Shown here: positions 15,787-24,755 of the stretch, one piece after another
How positions within the stretch are numbered: the stretch's first letter is position 1
Layout of the letters: every line of letters starts with the position of its first letter
NCBI GenBank assembly: GCA_023664535.1
Contig: JAMPFJ010000025.1
Span: forward strand, 1-37,706
Length of the DNA stretch: 37,706 nt
From: Bacteroidales bacterium
GTDB taxonomy: Bacteria > Bacillota > Clostridia > Lachnospirales > Lachnospiraceae
Direction of reading: 5' to 3'
Notes under the pieces: generated by a model
What the model was told of the DNA's origin: nothing
What the model saw: only the letters and a program-made list of their open reading frames with translations
The model's database searches: none
Position numbers and translations under genes: made by a program

Positions 15787-17864
15787 CGTTTACCGCCGCC
15801 CTTTTTACCGGACGCTCTTTTGCCGGCGCTCTTAGCCGGCTTTTGGTAAAACTGTGCCGCATAGTCAAAATACGTCTTAAGCTGATACTGGTTATTCAGC
15901 CCCTTCACCGCATCCGTCCGTTTGCGGATAAATGTCTCCAGCTTCTGCATATACTCCTCTTCCGTAATGGAGCCCTCCGCCACATAGGAAAGCCCTTTTT
16001 CCCAGCTTGCGGTAAGCTCCGGGTTTAACAGGGAGCCGATGGAGGACGCCACCACGTCATGAATCATCTCGCCCATTAAAGTAGGGGTAATCACCTGGGT
16101 TTTCTTGTTCAAATCAAGATATTTATTATTCACCAGCTTTTTAATAATCTCTGCCCTTGTCGCCGAGGTTCCGATTCCGCTTCCTTTAATCTGGGCGCGA
16201 AGCTCCTCATCCTCAATAAGCTGTCCTGCATTTTCCATGGCAAGAATCAGCGTTCCCGAGCTGTAACGCTTCGGCGGGGAGGTCTCCCCCTCTTTAATCT
16301 CAAAACCGCTGACATTAAGCCGCATGCCTTTTTTCAGCTGCATGGCGGCATCCACCGTTTCCCGGGAATATTTTTCTTCCTCTTCCTTCCTGTTTCCAAA
16401 GGAATACACAGTAACGGGCAGATAACCCGCCTCAACCAGCACCTTGAAATTGGCGAACAGCTTTTCCCCATTGCAGTCCATGGTCAGCGTTACTTTCTGA
16501 TACACCGCCGGCGGATAAAAAATGCTTAAGAAACGCCTGACGATAATCTCATACACCTTCTTTGCGGTGTCATGCAGACCGTTAAAGGCGTTCAAGCCCT
16601 GTCCGGTGGGAATAATGGCATAATGGTCGGTAATCTGCTTATCATTCACATATCTTGTCCCGGCAATTCCCCTGTAGCTTCCCTTTTGCAGAATATTCTC
16701 CGCAAAATCCCTCACTGAGGGTATATTTTTCAAGCCGGAAATATTCTTGTCAATCTCCTTGCTCACCGCTGTAGACAGCACTCTGGCATCCGTTCTCGGA
16801 TAGGTCACCATTTTCTTTTCATACAGCTCCTGCACCACCTTCAACGTCTCGTCCGGACTGATTTTAAATAATCTGGAGCAATCATTTTGCAGCTCCGCCA
16901 GATTATAGAGCAACGGCGCATTCTTATTCTCCTTTTTCTTCTCCGCCTTCTCGATTACCGCAGTCACCTCTCCGTTTTGTCCGCTTCCTCCGGTCATTTC
17001 CAGTATCAGCTGTCTGGCATCCTTTTCCTCTTTAAAGCCGTTCTCCTTATAAAGCAGCGGCGACTGAAAATATTTTGTCCCCTCTGCGGCTTTCCACTCC
17101 GCATCAAAAGTACCGTCCGCCAGCGCCACGCCGCCAACCACACGATAAAACGGCGTTTTTACAAACTGGCGGATTTCCCGCTCTCTTCTCACAATCATCC
17201 CGAGAACACAGGTCATTACCCTCCCCACGGAAATTACACATCTGTCTTTTCCCAGATAATTCTTAACCGTATAACTGTACTTTAACGTCAGAATCCGCGA
17301 AAAATTGATTCCCATCAGGTAATCCTCCTTTGCGCGAAGATACGCAGAGGCGGAAAGATTATCATATTCACGGATATCCTTTGCTTCCTTTATCCCCCGG
17401 ATAATCTCCTCCTCGGTCTGGGAATCAATCCAGACCCTTTTCTTTTCCTTGGTATCCGGAACCTCTGCCATCTGCTCCACCAGACGGTAAATGTATTCCC
17501 CCTCCCGTCCGGAGTCGGTGCAGACATAAATGCACTCCACATCCTCCCTGTTTAACAGGCCCTTTACAATATTAAACTGTCTGGCAACCCCGTCAATCAC
17601 TTCATATCTGAATGTTTCCGGCAGAAACGGAAGCGTGTCCACACTCCATTTTTTCAAAGCCGGGTCGTACTCCTCGGGGTAACTCATTGTCACTAAATGT
17701 CCCACACACCATGTCACAACGGAGGTCTCCGATTCAATATAACCGTCTCTGCTCCCCCCGTTTATTTTTAACGCCCTGGCAAATTCCCTTGCCACGCTGG
17801 GCTTTTCCGCTATGTATAAATTCTTCAACCAATATACCTGTCTTTCCTCAATTTTGAACAGCAT
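15783..17864 (-). CDS. topB: DNA topoisomerase III (TopB)
   Basis: Type IA topoisomerase, which relaxes and decatenates DNA through a transient cut of one strand. The protein has the Toprim domain (IAEKPSVAREFA, then TDSGREGEYI), the catalytic tyrosine motif VTYPRTDARVLS near residue 330 and the C-terminal GIGTSATRAEII. A basic, Gly/Lys-rich tail (KRASGKKGGGKR) probably helps DNA binding. The frame allows the ATG at 17864 (693 aa), but homologs typically begin MKNLYIAEKPS, and a TTG codon at 17828 would give exactly that; AGACAGG lies about 8 bases before it, so the TTG start may be real. No promoter stands out. The 3' end overlaps the convergent kinase gene, leaving no room for a terminator between them. 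Confidence 0.95.
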   Translation of the reverse strand: MLFKIEERQVYWLKNLYIAEKPSVAREFARALKINGGSRDGYIESETSVVTWCVGHLVTMSYPEEYDPALKKWSVDTLPFLPETFRYEVIDGVARQFNIVKGLLNREDVECIYVCTDSGREGEYIYRLVEQMAEVPDTKEKKRVWIDSQTEEEIIRGIKEAKDIREYDNLSASAYLRAKEDYLMGINFSRILTLKYSYTVKNYLGKDRCVISVGRVMTCVLGMIVRREREIRQFVKTPFYRVVGGVALADGTFDAEWKAAEGTKYFQSPLLYKENGFKEEKDARQLILEMTGGSGQNGEVTAVIEKAEKKKENKNAPLLYNLAELQNDCSRLFKISPDETLKVVQELYEKKMVTYPRTDARVLSTAVSKEIDKNISGLKNIPSVRDFAENILQKGSYRGIAGTRYVNDKQITDHYAIIPTGQGLNAFNGLHDTAKKVYEIIVRRFLSIFYPPAVYQKVTLTMDCNGEKLFANFKVLVEAGYLPVTVYSFGNRKEEEEKYSRETVDAAMQLKKGMRLNVSGFEIKEGETSPPKRYSSGTLILAMENAGQLIEDEELRAQIKGSGIGTSATRAEIIKKLVNNKYLDLNKKTQVITPTLMGEMIHDVVASSIGSLLNPELTASWEKGLSYVAEGSITEEEYMQKLETFIRKRTDAVKGLNNQYQLKTYFDYAAQFYQKPAKSAGKRASGKKGGGKR

Positions 17865-17998
17865 TATTTTAACTTGAAACTTCCGTTTTGTAAATAGCCG
17901 TCATAATTCCCAATTTATCGACTTATTTTTTCAAATTTCCAGCAAATAGGAGAAAATAAAGTTTCTCCCTGTTTTACATGGCATTTTTTCCATGCATA

Positions 17999-18007
17999 TG
18001 CTATGAT
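17999..18007 (+). promoter_or_regulatory. Extended -10 promoter of the ParB/BMP operon
   Basis: TG-C-TATGAT forms an extended -10 element about 95 bases before the ATG at 18101. No good -35 is placed 17 bases upstream, but the extended -10 can compensate. A small palindrome, CATGG then CCATG, lies just before it (17977-17994) and could be an operator. Confidence 0.4.
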
Positions 18008-18011
18008 GAAG

Positions 18012-18062
18012 CCGGCATACATATTAAGAGCAATTACCCGTTAAAGGGGATATGCATACCGG
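18012..18062 (+). promoter_or_regulatory. Leader hairpin upstream of the ParB/BMP gene
   Basis: Arms 18012-18024 and 18050-18062 (CCGGCATACATAT and its near complement) can form a 13-pair stem with two G-U pairs around a 25-base loop. It starts about where transcription from the -10 at 18002 should begin, so it would be the 5' end of the mRNA. It may protect the transcript or act as a regulatory site. No known riboswitch class fits. Confidence 0.4.
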
Positions 18063-18100
18063 ACATAACAGCATGAACGCAGTCAGAAGGAGTGATACAT

Positions 18101-20035
18101 ATGGCATATGAAGATTATATAAAGGCGCAGAAAACAGGATTGAAGGCATTTAAAGCCTCAACGGCAAGAGGGCAATATCCTTATCTTCCCGTATTAGATG
18201 AGATTTTGTCCCACGCCGATATCGAGTGCGAGGTCAGCCTTGGCGTTGTCAATATTCCGCTGTCACAGGTTGTAGGAACCAGCACCTTCGGGCGGACCCA
18301 GGCATTTGCCTCCAATTTTATGCCTCTGCTGGACTACGGAAGCGAATTTTCCGTAAAGTGGTCGCACCTTGTGGACGCACAGATAGAAGAAGGGATTCAT
18401 GATGCAATCAAGGTCTATGAATATATGAATAAATATTACGTTATAGAGGGAAATAAACGTGTCAGCGTATTAAAATATTTTGACTCACCCAGCATTGCCG
18501 CCGAGGTCACCAGAAAAGTACCAAAGCGGAGCGATGATTTGGAAAATCAGATTTACTATGAATTTATGGATTTTTACAAGCTGACAAAAATTAACTACGT
18601 CCAATTTTCCAAGCTGGGCAGCTATTCAAAGCTTTTAACGGCGATAGCCGGTGACAAAACCGCCCCCTGGACGGATGATGAATGCATGGACTTTTCTTCC
18701 TTCCACACCGCTTTTTATCAGGCATTCAAAAAAAAGAACGGCAACCAGCTTCCGAATATTACCTGTGACGACGCACTGCTTTTCTACCTTTCACTATATC
18801 CCTACGACGAAGCAAAGGAAATGCTGAGCAGTGAAATCAAGGTAAATCTGGATAAAATCTGGCCCGAAATCCTTCTTCTCGGTGAAAATGATTCCGTTGA
18901 GCTTTTAATGGACCCGACAGAAGAGAAAAAGATTGTCGATTCCGTTTTCAATAAAATCCGCTCCACGCAGAAAAAGGTCGCCTTTGTTTATGACAAGGAC
19001 CCTTCCGCTTCCAACTGGATTTACGGTCATGAGCTTGGACGTTTACATCTGGAAGAAGTGTTTGGCAGCGAAATTGAAACCCGTGCCTTTATCACGGATA
19101 ATGCGGACAAAAGCCCTGAAAAAATCCTGGAGGACATCTGTGACGACGGCTATGATATTATTTTTACGGTTACCCCGCAGCTAATCAAGGCAAGCTTAAA
19201 GGTTGCCGCGGCATACCCCAATGTAAAAATTTTAAACTGCGCCCTGAACTCCTCCCACAATTCCGTCCGCACGTACTATACTCGGATGTACGAAGCAAAG
19301 TTTCTGACCGGAATCATTGCCGGCGCCATGTGTAAGAATGATAAGATTGGCTATGTGGCGGATTATCCGATTTACGGTACCACCGCCAACATCAACGCCT
19401 TTGCCCTTGGCGCAAAAATGGTAAATCCCCGTGCTAAAATATATTTAACCTGGTCAAGCCAAAAGGACTTCGATATTCTGGAATATTTTAAAGAGAGGAA
19501 TATTACTTATATTTCTGCACAGGATATGATTACTCCACAAAACGACGACCGCCAGTTTGGGTTATATGCGGAGAAAAATGATGCGAAAAAAAATCTGGCG
19601 GTATCCATCTACCATTGGGGGGCATTTTATGAAGAACTGATTAACAGCATTATGCGGGGTTCCTGGAAAGTGGAAAAATCAGGAGAAGCCAAAGCGCTGA
19701 ATTACTGGTGGGGGTTATCTGCCGGAGTAATCGACGTTATCTGCTCCAATAATCTTCCGGTGGGAACAACCAAGCTGGTAAATCTGATGAAAAAAGCTAT
19801 TTCCTCCGGTGTTTTCCATCCTTTCACCGGTCCGTTAACTGACCAGGACGGAAATATCCGCTGCCAGGAAACCGACATCATCAAACCGGAGGAGATTATC
19901 AAAATGGATTGGTTATCCGACAATGTTATCGGTGAAATCCCGAGCCTCGGCGTACTGGAGGAATCTGCCAGACCAATTGTCGAGCTTCGCGGACTTGACA
20001 TCACTACGGAAAAAGGGGGAACGTCTTTGCTATGA
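18101..20035 (+). CDS. Cytosolic ParB-like/BMP-family fusion protein
   Basis: Protein of 644 aa. The C-terminal half (about 290-600) matches BMP-family ligand-binding proteins, which bind nucleosides or similar ligands for ABC import (KKVAFVYDKD, then GYDIIFTVTPQ and KIGYVADYPIYG). The N-terminal part has a ParB-like pattern: IPLSQVVGTSTFGR at 52-65 and the hallmark KYYVIEGNKRVSV at 111-123. There is no signal peptide or lipobox, so it must work in the cytosol and cannot be a classical transport binding protein; no ABC permease is adjacent. The ATG at 18101 has AAGGAG at a good spacing. The stop codon overlaps the downstream phosphoesterase start as ATGA. I infer a ligand-sensing role, possibly for a nucleoside or nucleotide. 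Confidence 0.8.
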   Translation: MAYEDYIKAQKTGLKAFKASTARGQYPYLPVLDEILSHADIECEVSLGVVNIPLSQVVGTSTFGRTQAFASNFMPLLDYGSEFSVKWSHLVDAQIEEGIHDAIKVYEYMNKYYVIEGNKRVSVLKYFDSPSIAAEVTRKVPKRSDDLENQIYYEFMDFYKLTKINYVQFSKLGSYSKLLTAIAGDKTAPWTDDECMDFSSFHTAFYQAFKKKNGNQLPNITCDDALLFYLSLYPYDEAKEMLSSEIKVNLDKIWPEILLLGENDSVELLMDPTEEKKIVDSVFNKIRSTQKKVAFVYDKDPSASNWIYGHELGRLHLEEVFGSEIETRAFITDNADKSPEKILEDICDDGYDIIFTVTPQLIKASLKVAAAYPNVKILNCALNSSHNSVRTYYTRMYEAKFLTGIIAGAMCKNDKIGYVADYPIYGTTANINAFALGAKMVNPRAKIYLTWSSQKDFDILEYFKERNITYISAQDMITPQNDDRQFGLYAEKNDAKKNLAVSIYHWGAFYEELINSIMRGSWKVEKSGEAKALNYWWGLSAGVIDVICSNNLPVGTTKLVNLMKKAISSGVFHPFTGPLTDQDGNIRCQETDIIKPEEIIKMDWLSDNVIGEIPSLGVLEESARPIVELRGLDITTEKGGTSLL

Positions 20036-20640
20036 AAATACTTGTACTTGCTGATGAAGAATCCAAGTACCTGTGGGACTATTTTGAAAAAAATAAGTTA
20101 GAAGGTATTGATTTAATTATTTCCTGTGGGGATTTAAAACCGCAATATTTGTCCTTTCTCGCCACCTTTGCCAAGGTTCCGATTCTGTATGTCCACGGCA
20201 ATCATGACGGGATTTATGACAGCACTCCGCCGGAGGGCTGTATCTGCATAGAGGACGATATCTATGAATTTAACGGAATCCGCATTATGGGGTTAGGCGG
20301 TTCCCTCTGCTACAATTTTGGCGCTTATCAATATACGGAAAAAGAAATGCAGAAACGAATCCGGAAAATGCGGCGCAAGCTTCGGAAATCCAAAGGGTTT
20401 GATATTCTGGTCACCCATGCTCCCGCCTATCAGTTTAACGACGGGGAGGATTTGCCGCATGCCGGTTTCCGTGCTTTCCGGGATTTACTGGACAAGTATA
20501 AACCAAAATATTTTATCCATGGACACGTCCATTTAACCTATAACTGGAAGCAGCAACGGGAATGCCGGTATAACGAGGATACCACCGTAATCAATGCTTT
20601 TGAAAAATATGTATTTGAATATAATCCTCACGCCTGTTAA
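20032..20640 (+). CDS. Calcineurin-like metallophosphoesterase
   Basis: Phosphoesterase of 202 aa. Metal-binding motifs present: GD (33-34), GNHD (56-59), THAP (128-131) and GHVH (164-167). The first motif, normally D-x-H, reads ADEES (7-11), so the usual histidine is replaced by an acidic residue, as in some clostridial members. A basic helix, MQKRIRKMRRKLRK, follows the GNHD region and could bind nucleic acid or membranes. Translation overlaps the ParB/BMP gene by four bases, so the two are made together and probably act in one process; nucleotide or phosphate-ester cleavage linked to the ligand of the BMP domain is a guess. The nearest relatives of known function are YfcE-type phosphodiesterases. 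Confidence 0.9.
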   Translation: MKILVLADEESKYLWDYFEKNKLEGIDLIISCGDLKPQYLSFLATFAKVPILYVHGNHDGIYDSTPPEGCICIEDDIYEFNGIRIMGLGGSLCYNFGAYQYTEKEMQKRIRKMRRKLRKSKGFDILVTHAPAYQFNDGEDLPHAGFRAFRDLLDKYKPKYFIHGHVHLTYNWKQQRECRYNEDTTVINAFEKYVFEYNPHAC

Positions 20641-20657
20641 TTTACGGTAAACGCAGA

Positions 20658-20722
20658 CAGAGGCTGCTGCACGAAAGAAACTAGTTATCCCAAAGGATTA
20701 AACTTTCGTACAACAGCCTCTG
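20658..20722. repeat. Intergenic palindrome between convergent genes
   Basis: Arms 20658-20677 and 20703-20722 (outer part CAGAGGCTG) pair over 20 bases with two mismatches around a 25-base loop. No T-run follows on either side, so it is not a standard terminator, though it could stall transcription or protect 3' ends. The GAGGCTGT-like ends resemble the termini of IS1182-type elements, so it may be a small mobile-element relic. That comparison is from memory. Confidence 0.5.
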
Positions 20723-20748
20723 AAGCATTTATCCCCGAGCCTGTTCTT

Positions 20749-22863
20749 CTATATATAGAACAGGATATCCTCATATTGCGGGAATGGCCAGTATGCCTTA
20801 TCTACCAGACTTTCAAGCTTATCTGCCGGCTCTCTTACCTCTTCCATGACAGGGAATACTTCATCGTGGAAGCATTTTGCCGCCTTTTCCATATCGCTTT
20901 CCAAATCAAGCGCTTTTCCGTCCACTTTTTCAAGCCTGCCGATTGCTTCGGTCAGCGTCTTAAGCTCCACAGCAATATCCTTTAACAGACCCTCCTGAAC
21001 AGAAGTATCGACTCCAGCTGCTTTTAAATCCACAACACCCTTTGCCGTATCTGCCGAATACTTCATCACTGCCGGGACAATCTGCTTTTTCGCCATATCC
21101 AGCATGGTTTTTGCCTCAATATTTATCTGCTTTGCATAGTTCTCATAGTAAATCTCTGCACGGGATTCCAATTCCGCCTTGCTGAGTACGGAAAACTTCT
21201 CAAACATAGCCACATTTTCTTCTTTCACCAAAGCGCACACCGCATCAACCAGACATTTAATGTTAGGAAGCCCTCTTCTCTCCGCCTCGGCAACCCATTC
21301 CTCCGAATATCCGTTGCCGTTAAAGATAATCCGCTTATGCTTGGCAATCAGCTCTTTAATCTTATCATGTACTGCCATATCAAAATTATCTGCTTTTTCC
21401 AGTTCGTCCGCAATCTCACAAAGGGAATCCGCAACTATTGTGTTCAATATCGTATTTGGTGTTGCAATCGACTGGGTAGAGCCGACCATACGGAACTCAA
21501 ACTTATTCCCGGTGAAAGCGAAAGGTGAAGTACGGTTACGGTCCGTAGCATCCTGCATAAAGGACGGCAGTGTGGAAACACCGGATTCATACGTCTTTCC
21601 CTGCAGGGAGCTTGTTGCCTCACCAGTCGTATCAAGCTGCTTTAACACGTCGTCAAGCTGTTCGCCCAAATATACGGAAATAATTGCAGGAGGCGCCTCA
21701 TTTGCACCTAAACGATGGTCATTTCCCGCTGAAGACGCCGATAACCGCAGCAAATCGGCATGCTCGTCAACCGCCTTTAAAATTGCCACCAGGAACAATA
21801 AGAACTGTACATTTTCATGCGGGGTTTTGCCGGGCTCCAACAAATTGATTCCGTCATCCGTTCCCATAGACCAGTTGTTATGCTTACCGGAACCGTTTAC
21901 CCCGGCAAAGGGCTTCTCATGGAGCAGGCATGCCAGATTATGACGGTCGGCAACCCTTTTCATCGTCTCCATAACCAACTGATTGTGGTCTGTACCAATA
22001 TTGGTGGTTCCGTAAATCGGAGCAAGCTCATGCTGTGCCGGTGCAACCTCATTGTGCTGCGTCTTGGCGGTAACTCCCAGCTTCCACAGCTCAATGTTCA
22101 AATCTTTCATATACGAAAGCACCCGTTCCCTTACCGTTCCGAAATAGTGGTCGTCAAGCTCCTGTCCCTTGGGCGGCATTGCCCCGAACAGGGTACGTCC
22201 GGTAAAAATTAAATCCTTACGCTTTGCATAATCTGCCTTATCAATCAGAAAATATTCCTGCTCCGGTCCGACAGAGGTAATTACTTTCGTAGAGGTGGTA
22301 TTTCCAAACAATTTTAAAACTCTGAGAGCCTGTACATTTACCGCCTCCATGGAACGAAGCAGCGGAATCTTCTTGTCCAATGCTTCCCCGGTGTAGGAGG
22401 AAAAAGCAGTCGGAATACATAAAATACTGCTTCCGTCCGGAGACTCTTTGACAAATGCAGGCGACGTACAGTCCCATGCAGTATATCCCCTTGCCTCATT
22501 GGTGGCGCGAAGCCCGCCGGAGGGGAATGAGGATGCGTCCGGTTCACCCTTAATCAGTTCTTTTCCGGAAAACTCCATCAGTACCTTTCCGTCAGCGGTA
22601 GGGCTGATAAAGGAATCATGCTTTTCCGCCGTAATTCCTGTCATCGGCTGAAACCAATGGGTATAATGGGTTGCGCCCTTTTCAATCGCCCAGTCCTTCA
22701 TTGCATTTGCTACCGTATCTGCAATCGTCGGCTTCAAATCCTTACCCAATTCAATGGTTTTCTTAAGCTCTTTATACACTGCTTTCGGTAAGCGTTCTTT
22801 CATCACCGCATCATTAAACACGTTAGAACCGAAAATCTCCGCTACATTTACATTTTCACTCAT
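20749..22863 (-). CDS. glnN: Type III glutamine synthetase (GlnN)
   Basis: Makes glutamine from glutamate, ammonia and ATP. At 704 aa it matches the long GSIII class of Bacteroides and Clostridia, not the 440-470 aa GlnA class. Landmarks include [15 protein letters not shown] near residue 70, the conserved EQEYFLID and [15 protein letters not shown] segments of the active site, and [17 protein letters not shown]. The ATG at 22863 begins the typical MSEN sequence; the longer open frame would include the leader hairpin and is not coding. A GGAAAGGAAG site lies about 12 bases upstream, rather far. Expression is probably nitrogen-controlled: a promoter at 22995-23023 is followed by a terminator-like hairpin at 22928-22960 before the gene. 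Confidence 0.96.
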   Translation of the reverse strand: MSENVNVAEIFGSNVFNDAVMKERLPKAVYKELKKTIELGKDLKPTIADTVANAMKDWAIEKGATHYTHWFQPMTGITAEKHDSFISPTADGKVLMEFSGKELIKGEPDASSFPSGGLRATNEARGYTAWDCTSPAFVKESPDGSSILCIPTAFSSYTGEALDKKIPLLRSMEAVNVQALRVLKLFGNTTSTKVITSVGPEQEYFLIDKADYAKRKDLIFTGRTLFGAMPPKGQELDDHYFGTVRERVLSYMKDLNIELWKLGVTAKTQHNEVAPAQHELAPIYGTTNIGTDHNQLVMETMKRVADRHNLACLLHEKPFAGVNGSGKHNNWSMGTDDGINLLEPGKTPHENVQFLLFLVAILKAVDEHADLLRLSASSAGNDHRLGANEAPPAIISVYLGEQLDDVLKQLDTTGEATSSLQGKTYESGVSTLPSFMQDATDRNRTSPFAFTGNKFEFRMVGSTQSIATPNTILNTIVADSLCEIADELEKADNFDMAVHDKIKELIAKHKRIIFNGNGYSEEWVAEAERRGLPNIKCLVDAVCALVKEENVAMFEKFSVLSKAELESRAEIYYENYAKQINIEAKTMLDMAKKQIVPAVMKYSADTAKGVVDLKAAGVDTSVQEGLLKDIAVELKTLTEAIGRLEKVDGKALDLESDMEKAAKCFHDEVFPVMEEVREPADKLESLVDKAYWPFPQYEDILFYI

Positions 22864-22927
22864 AAGATAATACTTCCTTTCCTCTTGCTTTTTCACAATA
22901 CAGAACGACAAAAGGCTGCGCCTCATC

Positions 22928-22960
22928 AAAAAAGGGTATTCTCCTAATGAGAACACCCTT
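22928..22960 (-). terminator. Terminator hairpin in the glnN leader (attenuator candidate)
   Basis: A 10-pair stem (22934-22943 with 22949-22958, one G-U pair) closes a 5-base loop and is followed on the minus strand by six T residues. It lies between the glnN promoter and the ATG, 65 bases before the gene, so it would stop transcription unless prevented. ANTAR-type antitermination or an RNA sensor are options; I see no clear ANTAR double hexaloop. Confidence 0.7.
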
Positions 22961-22994
22961 GTCCTTAGCGTCTGTATGCGTTTTTGATAGTTGT

Positions 22995-23023
22995 AATATA
23001 AACTACTCTGTTAAAAAAATCAA
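22995..23023 (-). promoter_or_regulatory. glnN promoter
   Basis: On the minus strand: -35 TTGATT (23023-23018), 17-base spacer, -10 TATATT (23000-22995). The transcript would begin near 22988 and carry a leader of about 125 bases that includes the terminator hairpin. Confidence 0.75.
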
Positions 23024-23114
23024 GTCTTTTTTTGAAATTTTATTAGGTTTTTCTATTTTGACTTAAATTTCATAAGTTCCCCGATTATTTTTGTGGAATT
23101 TTACGGATGTCCGC

Positions 23115-24662
23115 TTAAGCCTCCGGCTGTTCGGCAGGATTATCCTTCACTGACTGCTCCACTTTCACTGCCACTGCATCGCCTTTGTCCTCCGCTTTAT
23201 CTGTCAGTCCTGCCAGTTTTGTTCCGGCAAAGCTGGATAACAGCACTCCGGGATTGATTCCCAGACTGTCACCGATTCCGTCAATTACCTGCTTTAACGA
23301 GGTGGTGACATCCTCTGTCATCTTTGCCGTGTTTCCGGAGCCGTACATCGTAATCTTGTCAATATTTCCAAGCGGTGTGGCAATCGCTTCTGCCACCATC
23401 GGATACATCTTACAAAGCATTTCGATAATTGCCGCCTCGCCATACTTCTGCATAGCCTCCGCCTTTTTATCAATACCGGCTGCCTCTGCTTCCGCCTTCG
23501 CCTGAATCGCTGCCGCTTCCGCTTCACCCTTTGCCTTAATACCGGCTGCTTCCGCTTCCGCCTTTGCCCGAATCGCTGCCGCCTCCTGTTCCATGGAATA
23601 TTTCACTGCTTCAGCCTGGATTTTCTGTGCTTCAGCCTCCTGCGCCTGCTCGTACTTCTTTGCTTCCGCTTCCTTCTGACGCTTATAAAGCTCCACGTCC
23701 GCCATCTGCTGCTGCTTATACCGCTCTGCATCCGCCTGTTTCCTGATGTTGGCATTTAACGTCTGCTCCTGAACCTCTGCCTCCCGCATTTTCAGTTCAA
23801 CTTCCCGCTCCTGACGTGCGATATTCGCATTGGTCGCCGTAACCTCGATAGATTTACGCTGTTCCTCTTCCTGTATTTTATATGCGGCGTCCGCCTCGGC
23901 ACGCTTTGTATCCTCAACTGTCTTTAACTCCGCCTTTTTAATCGCCAGCTCGTTCTGTTTAATGGAAATTTCCGTCTCCGACATTACTGCGGCATCATTT
24001 GCTTCCTTTTTCGCCTGTGCCTGGGCAATCGCCACATCACGGTCCGCATTCGCCTTTGCAATGGAAGCATTCTTCTGAATGGCTGCCATGTTATCCTGTC
24101 CGAGCGCCGGAATCAAATCATTCTGGTCGGTAACATGCTGGATATTGCAGGAGATAATCTCAATTCCCAGACTGTTCATATCCTTTTGCGCTTTTTCCTG
24201 TACCTGGTCACCAAACACCTTACGGTCATTACAAAGGTCCTTTAACGTAACCGTACCGATAATTTCACGCATATTACCCTGCAGGGAATCCACCAGCGCC
24301 ATAATTATCCGGTCCTCTTTCATGTTCAGGAAGTTCTTCATGGCACGCTGGATTCCTTCTTCATCCGTCATCACACGTACCTTTGCCACCGCATCAATAT
24401 TGACACCGATAAAGTCCAATGTCGGTACATAATCATCCGTCTTGATATCAATGGAAATCTGCTTCACCAGCAGTTCATCCTTACGCTCAAAAAACGGAAG
24501 CTTAAATCCTGCCCGTCCAATCAGCACCTTCGGCTCCTTTCTGAGACCGGAAATCACAAATGCCACATCCGGTGGTGCCTTCACATAACTCGCCAGCAGC
24601 AAAATAATGAACAGTACTACAATTAAAATAATCCACCCGTAACTCAACAGTATACCAACCAT
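23115..24662 (-). CDS. Flotillin-like SPFH/PHB membrane scaffold protein
   Basis: Protein of 515 aa. One N-terminal membrane segment (about 8-28) is followed by the SPFH domain (about 30-200) with the flotillin signature KAPPDVAFVISG and TDDYVPTLDFIGVNIDAVAKV. The C-terminal half is a long Ala/Glu/Lys-rich coiled coil with near-repeats of KAEAEAAGIKAKGEAEAAAI at about 365-410, typical of flotillins. They organise lipid domains and protein complexes in the membrane. The start at 24662 has AAGGAGAGAG before it and a clear promoter further up. The often-linked NfeD gene is not adjacent, so it seems to be monocistronic. Confidence 0.93.
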   Translation of the reverse strand: MVGILLSYGWIILIVVLFIILLLASYVKAPPDVAFVISGLRKEPKVLIGRAGFKLPFFERKDELLVKQISIDIKTDDYVPTLDFIGVNIDAVAKVRVMTDEEGIQRAMKNFLNMKEDRIIMALVDSLQGNMREIIGTVTLKDLCNDRKVFGDQVQEKAQKDMNSLGIEIISCNIQHVTDQNDLIPALGQDNMAAIQKNASIAKANADRDVAIAQAQAKKEANDAAVMSETEISIKQNELAIKKAELKTVEDTKRAEADAAYKIQEEEQRKSIEVTATNANIARQEREVELKMREAEVQEQTLNANIRKQADAERYKQQQMADVELYKRQKEAEAKKYEQAQEAEAQKIQAEAVKYSMEQEAAAIRAKAEAEAAGIKAKGEAEAAAIQAKAEAEAAGIDKKAEAMQKYGEAAIIEMLCKMYPMVAEAIATPLGNIDKITMYGSGNTAKMTEDVTTSLKQVIDGIGDSLGINPGVLLSSFAGTKLAGLTDKAEDKGDAVAVKVEQSVKDNPAEQPEA

Positions 24663-24703
24663 ACTTCTCTCTCCTTTATCCTTAAGTATTTTTAACTGTT
24701 CTT

Positions 24704-24732
24704 ATTGTAACATTCCGAAAAAGAAAAAGCAA
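24704..24732 (-). promoter_or_regulatory. Promoter of the flotillin gene
   Basis: On the minus strand: -35 TTGCTT (24732-24727), 17-base spacer, -10 TACAAT (24709-24704), about 40 bases before the ATG. This makes the flotillin gene independent of the upstream aminotransferase. Confidence 0.65.
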
Positions 24733-24755
24733 ATTGCAAAACTCATTACCGCCTT

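Noticed and set aside
21179..21943. Plus-strand frame of 254 codons inside glnN
   Set aside because: Serine-rich antisense shadow of the conserved glnN reading frame.
22896..22975. Possible antiterminator pairing in the glnN leader
   Set aside because: The 3' partner lies after the terminator, so it would form too late to prevent termination.
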